Below, piece by piece: positions 5,422 through 10,915 of a stretch of 10,915 bases of DNA. The DNA is taken from positions 1 through 10,915 of the forward strand of contig CAMNNG010000037.1 in the NCBI GenBank assembly GCA_946545145.1. Reading direction: 5' to 3'. Under the pieces are notes generated by a model, which searched no databases, was not told the origin of the DNA, and was given only the letters and a program-made list of their open reading frames with translations. The stretch comes from an uncultured Bacillota bacterium (lineage in GTDB: Bacteria > Bacillota > Clostridia > Peptostreptococcales > Anaerovoracaceae). Made by a program: the position numbers and the translations under genes. Within the stretch, counting starts at the first letter, position 1, and each line of letters begins with the position of its first letter.

Positions 5422-6711
5422 ATGTTCGTAGATAGAGCGAAGATCCATATAGCGTCCGGAAAGGGCGGAAACGGCGCCGTAACGTTCAGAAGAGAGCCGT
5501 ACGTACCGGAAGGCGGTCCTGACGGCGGAGACGGCGGCAAAGGCGGAGATGTCGTCTTTGAGGCAACGAAAGACCTCAGGACACTTATGGACTTCAGATA
5601 CAAAAAGAAATACAAGGCTCAGGACGGCGAGAACGGAAGAAAGAAAAAGCAGTATGGAAAGTACGGCGAAGATCTCGTTATCAAAGTACCTGAAGGAACG
5701 ATGATATTCGATGAGGAGTCCGGAAAGCTCCTTGCCGACCTTACTACAGCGGGAACGAGGTTCATCGCTGCCAAAGGCGGAAAGGGCGGAAAAGGAAACG
5801 TCCACTTCAAAAGCTCCACGCGCCAGGCGCCGAACTTCGCGGAAGCAGGCGGCTTTTCGAAAGAGCGTGATGTCATCCTTGAGCTCAAGCTTATTGCTGA
5901 TGTAGGTCTCGTAGGTTTCCCGAACGTCGGAAAGTCTACGCTTCTTTCAGTCTGCACAAAGGCCAGACCAAAGATCGCGAACTATCACTTCACGACGATC
6001 GCGCCGAACCTCGGCGTCGTTACTGTCGGTGATACGGATTTCGTAATGGCCGATATAGCCGGCATCATCGAAGGCGCTTCCAAGGGCGCAGGAATGGGAT
6101 TCCAGTTCCTCAAGCACGTTGAGAGAACTAAGGTCCTCATCCACGTAGTAGATGTCAGCGGCAGCGAAGGAAGAGACCCGGTCGACGACTTCGAAAAGAT
6201 CAACAAAGAGCTCGCCGACTATTCCGACAGACTGGCTGCAAAGCCGCAGATAGTCTGCGCGAACAAGATAGATATGGCTGATACGGACAGCGAAGAATAT
6301 CTCAGATTCAAAGAACACGTAGAAGCAAAAGGATACAAAGTATTCCCTGTCAGCGCACCGATCAACATCGGTACGCAGGAGCTCATGAACGAGGCTGCTG
6401 CTGTACTGTCAACAATTGAAGATGTACCTGAAGAATCCTTCTACGAGATGTTCGACTTCGAGGCTGAAGAGCGCGACGAGGACTACTCGGTCATTACGAT
6501 CAGAGAAGAAGACGATGCTTACGTCCTCGAGGGAAGGCAGCTTCTCAAGATCTTCAACTCCACGAATTTCAACGATATCGGCTCGCTTAGATATCTTTAC
6601 AAATATATCGAGAAGAGCGGCATCATCGATCAGCTCAAGGAGAGAGGACTCGAAGAAGGCGACACGATCAGGATCGAAGATTTTGAATTCGAATACATCG
6701 ATGAATTCTAG
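5422..6711 (+). CDS. obgE: GTPase Obg/CgtA
   Basis: Obg is an essential GTPase that assists late 50S assembly and links it to nucleotide (ppGpp) status. The 429-residue product has all three parts. Residues 1-158 form the Gly-rich Obg fold (G-K-G-G-N-G at 13-18, the G-G-P-D-G-G-D-G-G-K-G-G cluster near 31-42). Residues 159-330 form the G domain: G1 G-F-P-N-V-G-K-S (165-172), switch I F-T-T-I-A-P-N (190-196), G3 D-I-A-G (211-214), G4 N-K-I-D (281-284) and G5 S-A (311-312). Residues from about 350 form the C-terminal OCT domain. G3 has Ala where D-I-P-G is usual; Asp and Gly are kept. The ATG at 5422 has GAGGAG at 5410-5415. The rplU-rpmA-obgE order is conserved in bacteria, but a strong terminator lies immediately upstream here, so obgE may depend on read-through or a promoter inside rpmA. 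Confidence 0.98.
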   Translation: MFVDRAKIHIASGKGGNGAVTFRREPYVPEGGPDGGDGGKGGDVVFEATKDLRTLMDFRYKKKYKAQDGENGRKKKQYGKYGEDLVIKVPEGTMIFDEESGKLLADLTTAGTRFIAAKGGKGGKGNVHFKSSTRQAPNFAEAGGFSKERDVILELKLIADVGLVGFPNVGKSTLLSVCTKARPKIANYHFTTIAPNLGVVTVGDTDFVMADIAGIIEGASKGAGMGFQFLKHVERTKVLIHVVDVSGSEGRDPVDDFEKINKELADYSDRLAAKPQIVCANKIDMADTDSEEYLRFKEHVEAKGYKVFPVSAPINIGTQELMNEAAAVLSTIEDVPEESFYEMFDFEAEERDEDYSVITIREEDDAYVLEGRQLLKIFNSTNFNDIGSLRYLYKYIEKSGIIDQLKERGLEEGDTIRIEDFEFEYIDEF

Positions 6712-6732
6712 ACCGTGAACTGACGATATATG

Positions 6733-6741
6733 TGATATAAT
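6733..6741 (+). promoter_or_regulatory. Extended -10 promoter of the HD-domain gene
   Basis: TGATATAAT (6733-6741) is a perfect extended -10 (TGnTATAAT). No good -35 is seen at the right distance (CCGTGA at 6713-6718), which extended -10 promoters tolerate. The start expected about 7 bases downstream (near 6748) is only a few bases before the ATG at 6752. Confidence 0.6.
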
Positions 6742-6751
6742 AAATATCGTT

Positions 6752-7282
6752 ATGATATACACTAGAGAAGAAGCACTGAAAATACTGGATGAATACGGAA
6801 CCCCGGCGCATGTGATCGGTCACTGCAAGGCTGTCGCGAATGTCGCTGTCAAAGTAGGCGAAAAGCTCAACGAAAAAGGTTTTCATATCGATCTTCAGCT
6901 CTGCGAGGCAGCGGGACTGCTGCATGATATGGCCAGAGTATACGATGACCACCAGACAGTAGCTGCCGAGTGGCTCAGAGCCCACGGCCACGACAAGGAG
7001 GCCGAAATAATAGCAGTCCACATGCATTATCCTGCTTTCAACCCTATCGAAGAGACGAATGAGACAGATCTCGTGTGCCTCGGTGACAGGGTCTGCATAG
7101 AGGACAAATACGTCGGACCCGAAAAGAGATTCCAGTATATATTCAACAAGAACAAAGATCGGCCTGACAGGAAAGCGATACTCGAGAGCAAAAAGGGCGA
7201 GATGCTCCATTATGTCAAAGAACTCGAGGATTTCCTGGGCATCACACTTGATGAGCTTCTGCTTGAGAATGATAACAAATAA
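6752..7282 (+). CDS. HD-domain (HDIG-type) phosphohydrolase family protein
   Basis: A 176-residue soluble protein with the metal-binding HD signature: H24, H58-D59 in L-L-H-D-M-A-R, H90 or H92 in V-H-M-H-Y, and D112 in L-G-D-R. HD proteins are usually metal-dependent phosphohydrolases acting on nucleotides or other phosphate esters; the substrate is unknown. It occupies the region after obgE where some Firmicutes have nadD-yqeK, but its sequence does not look like YqeK to me. The ATG at 6752 gives the natural N-terminus (M-I-Y-T-R-E-E-A-L-K-I-L). No Shine-Dalgarno sequence precedes it, and the promoter's predicted start is almost at the ATG, so the mRNA may be leaderless. The stop is separated by one base from the next start codon, so translation of the radical SAM gene is probably coupled. 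Confidence 0.85.
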   Translation: MIYTREEALKILDEYGTPAHVIGHCKAVANVAVKVGEKLNEKGFHIDLQLCEAAGLLHDMARVYDDHQTVAAEWLRAHGHDKEAEIIAVHMHYPAFNPIEETNETDLVCLGDRVCIEDKYVGPEKRFQYIFNKNKDRPDRKAILESKKGEMLHYVKELEDFLGITLDELLLENDNK

Positions 7283-7283
7283 T

Positions 7284-9140
7284 ATGATAGATAAGAAAAA
7301 ACTGGACGCTATGCTGAAAAGGGTCGTGAAACCGGCCCGCTACATAGGAAACGAAACGAATCTGATCGTCAAGGACAACGCAAAGGTCAGATTCGCTTTT
7401 GCTTTTCCGGATATGTATGAAATAGGGATGTCATATGTAGGACTTCAGATCCTTTATGATGTCATCAATTCCGTCGACGATGTCGCCTGCGAAAGAGTTT
7501 TCGCGCCCGACACCGATATGGAAGAGCTGATGAGGGCAGAGGGCATGCCGCTGTTCTCCCTTGAAACGAAGCGCGAGATAGCTTCATTCGATCTTCTCGG
7601 ATTCACGCTGCAGTACGAGATGAGCTTCACGAACATACTCAATATGCTCGATCTCGCAGGACTTCCTCTTGCTGCTGCAGACAGAGGAGATGATATGCCT
7701 GTAGTGATGGCAGGCGGACCATGCGCTTACAACCCCGAGCCCCTGGCGAAGTTCTTCGACTTCTTCATAATCGGAGACGGTGAGCTGATCCAGCCGGAGC
7801 TTTGCAGGATATACAGAGATATGAAGGATGCTTCGCCTGACGGCAGAGTAAGCAAGTCCGAATACATCGCCGAAGTCTCCAAGCTTCGCGGTATCTATGT
7901 TCCTTCATATTATGATGTCGAATACAACGAAGACGGAACGGTCAAAAGCTACACTCCGAACAGGGAAGGCGTTCCTGAAAGGGTAACGAGATCCCTTATA
8001 GACGATCTTGAGGATATACCTTATCCCAAAAAGCCGATGGTTCCGATCATCAACGTCGTACACGACAGAGCAGTCGTGGAAACTTTCCGCGGATGCACCA
8101 GGGGATGCAGATTCTGCCAGGCCGGAATGATCTACAGACCGGTCAGAGAGCGCAGCCCCGAAAAGATATATGAACTCGCAAAGTCGCAGCTCGACGCATC
8201 GGGCCACGACGAGCTTTCACTTCTCAGCCTGTCGACATCAGACTATTCGAAGTTCGAAGAGCTGGCGGTATCTCTCATGGAAGACTGCAGGCAGCGTGAA
8301 GTCGCTCTGTCGCTTCCCAGCCTCAGGCTTGATTCTTTCAGTTTCAGGGTCCTCGACGAGATTCAAGGGTACAGAAAGAGCGGGCTTACTTTCGCTCCTG
8401 AGGCAGGTTCTCAGCGCCTCAGAGACGTCATCAACAAGAATATTACGGAAGAAAACATATACAGTTCTCTGTCTCAGGCCATGGACCTCGGATGGAACAG
8501 AGTCAAGCTCTATTTCATGATGGGTCTTCCGCAGGAGACATACGAAGACCTGGAGGGAATCGCTGAGATCGCGAAGAACATCATGGATATGTCGCGCGAG
8601 AAAAGAGCCGGAAAGGGCAGATTCAGCGTTTCGGTCAGCGTATCGAACTTCGTGCCGAAGCCGCATACTCCCTTCCAGTGGGAGCCTCAGGACACGAGGC
8701 AGAGCTTTGTCGAAAAGCACAACTTCCTGTCCGACAAACTCCACATCAGAGGAGTCCAGTTCAACTACCATGATTCACCGGTCAGCTACCTCGAAGCAGT
8801 CGTCGCAAGAGGCGACAGAAAGACGGCCGACCTCATCGAACAGGCCTGGAAAAACGGCTGCAAGTTCGACAGCTGGAGCGAGTCGTTCAATTATGAAGGC
8901 TGGGAAAAGGCCTTCGAACAGACAGGTATCGACGGAGCGTTTTACGCGAACAGACGCCGTTCCTACGACGAAGTCCTTCCGTGGGACGTTATCGACAGCG
9001 GCATAACAAAAGAATTCCTCATGAGAGAAAACGAAAAAGCAAAGGCCGCATCGACAACGCCTGACTGCCGTCACGGCTGCCAGGGCTGCGGCATCAACAA
9101 GCTTACTGAATGCAAGTTAGGAGGTATTTATGGAAAATAA
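7284..9140 (+). CDS. TIGR03960-type B12-binding-like radical SAM protein
   Basis: A 618-residue radical SAM enzyme of a family whose reaction is not established. Residues 1-170 resemble the cobalamin-binding-like N-terminal domain (F-P-D-M-Y-E-I-G-M-S near 41-50, G-G-P near 144-146, I-I-G-D-G-E at 162-167), without a D-x-H-x-x-G cobalamin ligand motif that I can see. The radical SAM core has C271-x3-C275-x2-C278 in F-R-G-C-T-R-G-C-R-F-C, expected to hold the SAM-binding [4Fe-4S] cluster, then E-R-S-P-E-K-I and E-A-G-S-Q-R-L-R. The C-terminus has another C595-x3-C599-x2-C602 plus C610. The ATG at 7284 is chosen because family similarity (K-P-A-R-Y-I-G) starts soon after; an ATG at 7269 and a start at 7212 would overlap the HD gene. 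No strong ribosome binding site is seen. The DUF2344 gene overlaps the 3' end by 11 bp. Confidence 0.9.
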   Translation: MIDKKKLDAMLKRVVKPARYIGNETNLIVKDNAKVRFAFAFPDMYEIGMSYVGLQILYDVINSVDDVACERVFAPDTDMEELMRAEGMPLFSLETKREIASFDLLGFTLQYEMSFTNILNMLDLAGLPLAAADRGDDMPVVMAGGPCAYNPEPLAKFFDFFIIGDGELIQPELCRIYRDMKDASPDGRVSKSEYIAEVSKLRGIYVPSYYDVEYNEDGTVKSYTPNREGVPERVTRSLIDDLEDIPYPKKPMVPIINVVHDRAVVETFRGCTRGCRFCQAGMIYRPVRERSPEKIYELAKSQLDASGHDELSLLSLSTSDYSKFEELAVSLMEDCRQREVALSLPSLRLDSFSFRVLDEIQGYRKSGLTFAPEAGSQRLRDVINKNITEENIYSSLSQAMDLGWNRVKLYFMMGLPQETYEDLEGIAEIAKNIMDMSREKRAGKGRFSVSVSVSNFVPKPHTPFQWEPQDTRQSFVEKHNFLSDKLHIRGVQFNYHDSPVSYLEAVVARGDRKTADLIEQAWKNGCKFDSWSESFNYEGWEKAFEQTGIDGAFYANRRRSYDEVLPWDVIDSGITKEFLMRENEKAKAASTTPDCRHGCQGCGINKLTECKLGGIYGK

Positions 9141-9798
9141 GTACTGCCTCACATTCAAAAAAGAAGGTTACGCGATCTTCACATCGCACCTGGACATGCA
9201 GCGCCTTTTCAAGCGCGCGTTCAAGAGGGCAGGGATCGAGATCGCTTATTCGCACGGCTACAACCCGCATCCGCTGATGAGCTTCGTCCAGCCGCTTTCG
9301 CTCGGCTACTCATCTGTCTGCGAGATGCTCGAGTTCAGGACCAAGGAAAGCTATATCCCTGAATTCATCGCGGCTGAGCTTGCAGGCGTCATGCCCGAAG
9401 GCATCGTAGTCACAGAGTGCGTCCGACTGGAGGATGGAAAGAAGACTCTCGCTTCAAGGTGCTGCGCGGCGGTGTATGAGATCGTCATCCCGCTCGGAGA
9501 TGCAGTAAGCGAAAAGGCCGGCTCGATCGACTTGGGCAGCTTTCTGGCTCAGGACGAGATCATCGTAACGAAGCGAAACAAGAAAAAGAAACTGGTCGAG
9601 ACTGATATTAAAGAGAAGATCCAGTCACTCGAAGCGTCATTTGTGGACAATAACCTTATATTGACTACCAAACTCGATGCCGGCAGCGATTCAAACCTGT
9701 CACCGGAACTCCTTCTGAAGGCATTTTTGCCGTTTTTCGGTATAGGAACTGACCGCTCGGAGATTGAAATTTCAAGGGTTGAGCTTATATGTAAATAA
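9130..9798 (+). CDS. TIGR03936/DUF2344 radical SAM-associated protein
   Basis: A 222-residue partner of the upstream radical SAM protein. The N-terminus carries family marks: F-K-K-E-G-Y-A-I-F-T-S-H-L-D (9-22), the basic R-L-F-K-R-A-F-K-R-A-G (25-35) and Y-S-H-G-Y-N-P-H-P (40-48), then P-L-S-L-G (55-59). In many bacteria this domain is fused to the C-terminus of the TIGR03960 protein; here it is a separate gene overlapping by 11 bp. A perfect AGGAGG at 9119-9124, inside the upstream coding sequence, sets the start at 9130. The two products probably act together; gene context elsewhere (ribosomal proteins, RNase G) suggests a link to RNA or ribosomes, but this is inference. The RNase G gene often found next is absent. 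Confidence 0.9.
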   Translation: MENKYCLTFKKEGYAIFTSHLDMQRLFKRAFKRAGIEIAYSHGYNPHPLMSFVQPLSLGYSSVCEMLEFRTKESYIPEFIAAELAGVMPEGIVVTECVRLEDGKKTLASRCCAAVYEIVIPLGDAVSEKAGSIDLGSFLAQDEIIVTKRNKKKKLVETDIKEKIQSLEASFVDNNLILTTKLDAGSDSNLSPELLLKAFLPFFGIGTDRSEIEISRVELICK

Positions 9799-9812
9799 TT
9801 AACAGTCAAATA

Positions 9813-9842
9813 TTGACATCTAATCCTTCTGCGATGTATCAT
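9813..9842 (+). promoter_or_regulatory. Promoter of comEA
   Basis: A perfect TTGACA (9813-9818), an 18-bp spacer and TATCAT (9837-9842). The predicted start is near 9849, about 16 bases before the comEA start codon, leaving an mRNA leader that is little more than the ribosome binding site. Confidence 0.65.
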
Positions 9843-9862
9843 GAGGTCGCAGGAGGATTTTT
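9822..9862 (+). terminator. Hairpin overlapping comEA -10 and ribosome binding site; possible terminator of the upstream operon
   Basis: AATCCTTCTGCGA (9822-9834) pairs with TCGCAGGAGGATT (9847-9859) as a 13-bp stem with one G-U pair and a 12-base loop, followed by T residues to 9862. The comEA -10 lies in the loop and its AGGAGG (9851-9856) lies in the right arm. A transcript coming from upstream would fold this hairpin and either terminate or have the comEA ribosome binding site masked. A transcript from the comEA promoter would lack the left arm. Confidence 0.6.
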
Positions 9863-9864
9863 AT

Positions 9865-10560
9865 ATGAACGGCAGATTTTCTATCGAACAGCTTCTTGAA
9901 AACAAGGAAAAACTCATCAGAACGGTAATAATCATAATGATCGCGATCGCTGCTGTTTTCGTGTTTTTCGTACAGCCGAAACACAGCGACGACGGTATAG
10001 CGATAGAAGAAAGTTCTGCTTATGACAGTTCCTCTTCATATGATGCTTCTGAAGACCCGCAGGTCGTAATATGTGATGTGAGCGGAGCAGTCAACGCTCC
10101 TCAGGTAGTCGAGCTGCAGGAAGGATCCAGGATAGAAGACGCTATACAGGCGGCCGGAGGTCTAACGAAAGAAGCCGATATAACGAATATCAACAGGGCT
10201 GCTGTCGTAAACGACGGCGACAAGATCATCATTCCTGAAAAAGGACAGGTCCAGAACGGCAGCCCAGCTCCATCTTCAGATGCATCAACTGCTAACGGAC
10301 AGGCACAAAGCCCGGCAGCTTCTGCCCAGCAGCCGGTCCAGTCATCCGCCGGCGCCGGCGCTTCTACAGGAAAGATCAATATCAATAGCGCTGACGCGAC
10401 TCAGCTGCAGACGATCACAGGCGTGGGACCGGTGACTGCTCAAAAGATAATAGATTACAGGACGCAGAACGGCGGCTTCAAGAAGATCGAAGATCTGACC
10501 AGCGTCAGCGGCATAGGCGAAAAGACATTCGAGAAAATGAAAGATCAGGTATGCGTGTGA
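9865..10560 (+). CDS. comEA: Competence DNA receptor ComEA
   Basis: ComEA is the membrane-anchored DNA receptor for natural transformation and hands DNA to the ComEC channel. The 231-residue product has an N-terminal membrane anchor (about 18-37), an outside Ser/Asp-rich stretch (41-63), an SLBB domain (66-125: V-V-I-C-D-V-S-G-A-V, then G-D-K-I-I-I-P), a Ser/Ala/Gln/Pro-rich linker (126-169) and a helix-hairpin-helix DNA-binding domain (170-231: K-I-N-I-N-x-A, G-V-G-P, G-F-K-K-I-E-D-L, G-I-G-E-K). The ATG at 9865 is preferred over an in-frame ATG at 9841 because AGGAGG (9851-9856) lies 8 bases upstream and 9841 overlaps the -10. It has its own promoter and terminator. comEC, which commonly follows comEA, does not: the next 175 bp hold a terminator and then a DUF896 gene. 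Confidence 0.95.
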   Translation: MNGRFSIEQLLENKEKLIRTVIIIMIAIAAVFVFFVQPKHSDDGIAIEESSAYDSSSSYDASEDPQVVICDVSGAVNAPQVVELQEGSRIEDAIQAAGGLTKEADITNINRAAVVNDGDKIIIPEKGQVQNGSPAPSSDASTANGQAQSPAASAQQPVQSSAGAGASTGKININSADATQLQTITGVGPVTAQKIIDYRTQNGGFKKIEDLTSVSGIGEKTFEKMKDQVCV

Positions 10561-10561
10561 A

Positions 10562-10575
10562 CGGGAGATCTCCCG
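10562..10575. repeat. 14-bp perfect palindrome after comEA
   Basis: CGGGAGATCTCCCG is its own reverse complement and begins one base after the comEA stop codon. No T-run follows, so it is not an intrinsic terminator. It could be a protein-binding site or an RNA 3'-end stabiliser, or be incidental. Confidence 0.4.
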
Positions 10576-10639
10576 CGCAAAACGGTTCTCCATTGCAGCA
10601 GCTCTGATGCTGTTTACGATATAACTCCCAAATATTGAT

Positions 10640-10677
10640 GTGGAAGTCCGGCCAGAAAAGGCCGGTCTTCACATTTT
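10640..10677 (+). terminator. Intrinsic terminator of comEA
   Basis: The left arm 10640-10653 and right arm 10660-10672 form a CCGGCC/GGCCGG core (10648-10653 with 10660-10665) around an AGAAAA loop. The stem then extends outward with a T-T mismatch, GAAG/CTTC pairs and one bulged G. ATTTT follows. Confidence 0.8.
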
Positions 10678-10696
10678 CCCGTTCTTGATATATAAT
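10668..10696 (+). promoter_or_regulatory. Promoter of the DUF896 gene
   Basis: TTCACA (10668-10673), 17 bp, TATAAT (10691-10696). The -35 element overlaps the right arm of the comEA terminator. The predicted start is near 10703, giving a leader of about 33 bases before the ATG at 10736. Confidence 0.65.
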
Positions 10697-10735
10697 ACCG
10701 CTTACTGAACAAATAGATGAAAGGGCAGAACAAAG

Positions 10736-10915
10736 ATGATCAAGAAAGAACTCATAGACAGGATCAACGAGCTCGCGGCCAAGGCCAAGACTCCGGAAGG
10801 CCTTACGGAAGAGGAACTCAAAGAACGCGACACGCTTCGCCAGGAGTACATCAAGGCCATCCGCGCCAGAGTCAAGAGCCAGCTTGAGAACATCGAATTC
10901 GTCGATGAAGATCCG
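10736..10915 (+). CDS. DUF896 / UPF0291 (YnzC-like) protein, 3' end missing
   Basis: The frame opens at ATG 10736 and runs through the window end, giving 60 residues; family members are about 75-80 residues, so only a short tail is missing. The N-terminus M-I-K-K-E-L-I-D-R-I-N-E-L-A, then G-L-T-E-E-E-L-K-E-R (22-31), L-R-Q-E-Y-I-K-A-I-R (34-43) and L-E-N-I-E-F-V-D-E (50-58) match the DUF896 pattern of two charged helices. Function is unknown; in Bacillus subtilis the relative ynzC lies beside the SOS genes yneA and yneB, which does not by itself give a role. A GAAAGGG ribosome binding site is at 10719-10725. It has its own promoter overlapping the comEA terminator; no LexA box is seen. Confidence 0.85.
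   Translation, partial: MIKKELIDRINELAAKAKTPEGLTEEELKERDTLRQEYIKAIRARVKSQLENIEFVDEDP

Noticed and set aside
6752..7282. YqeK (diadenosine tetraphosphate hydrolase) identity for the HD gene
   Set aside because: The position near obgE is suggestive, but the sequence around the HD motif does not look like YqeK and nadD is absent.
7212..7283. Longer radical SAM protein starting at 7212 or 7269
   Set aside because: It would overlap the HD gene by up to 71 bp with residues unlike the family; the ATG at 7284 sits one base after the HD stop and leads directly into family-like sequence.
9841..9864. comEA start at ATG 9841
   Set aside because: This ATG overlaps the -10 element and lies upstream of the predicted transcript start; AGGAGG is correctly placed for 9865.
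1..10915. Minus-strand open frames of 60-230 codons, for example 4396-5001 and 5101-5805
   Set aside because: They lie opposite clear conserved genes, have low-complexity Ser/Leu-rich translations, and lack convincing ribosome binding sites; they are shadows caused by codon bias.
1..10915. CRISPR array, tRNA, rRNA, toxin-antitoxin or defence genes
   Set aside because: No regularly spaced repeats, cloverleaf-like segments or recognisable defence families were found on either strand.

Overview
The window reads as chromosome of a Gram-positive anaerobe of the Clostridia, possibly near Mogibacterium/Anaerovoracaceae. This placement is inferred from four things: strong AGGAGG ribosome binding sites, Firmicute-type LexA boxes (GAAC-N4-GTTC) before recA, a DUF896 (YnzC/UPF0291) gene, and the Lys-rich Fn3 plus CAP exported protein. 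Every gene I can support is on the + strand. Most of the window is moderately GC-rich with C-ending codons. A stretch at about 3765-4430 is clearly AT-richer.

Layout: (i) 2-1475, the 3' part of a glycerophosphodiester phosphodiesterase gene followed after 22 bp by an IspD/TarI-family cytidylyltransferase. (ii) 1495-2793, recA with tandem promoters, two LexA boxes and its own terminator. (iii) 2733-3925, an exported Fn3-CAP-double zinc ribbon protein. (iv) 3943-4422, an AT-rich lipoprotein gene of unknown function. (v) 4433-5405, rplU and rpmA with a structured leader and a strong terminator. (vi) 5422-6711, obgE. (vii) 6736-9798, an HD-domain phosphohydrolase, a TIGR03960-type radical SAM protein and its DUF2344 partner, packed with a 1-bp gap and an 11-bp overlap. 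(viii) 9813-10677, comEA with its own promoter and terminator. (ix) 10668-10915, the start of a DUF896 gene cut by the window end.

The gene content is mostly housekeeping: ribosome (L21, L27, the ribosome-assembly GTPase Obg), DNA repair and uptake (RecA, ComEA), isoprenoid or wall precursor chemistry, and glycerophosphodiester turnover. I see no mobile element, CRISPR array, toxin-antitoxin pair, tRNA or rRNA, and no intergenic stretch over 300 bases. I do not see a clearly new multi-gene system. The best leads are regulatory or structural: a 13-bp hairpin before comEA that contains its ribosome binding site and surrounds its -10 element; an apparently leaderless HD gene; L21 with an extra C-terminal domain; the absence of the prp protease gene between rplU and rpmA, matched by an L27 with no cleavable extension; and a composition break inside the CAP-protein gene that coincides with its second zinc ribbon.
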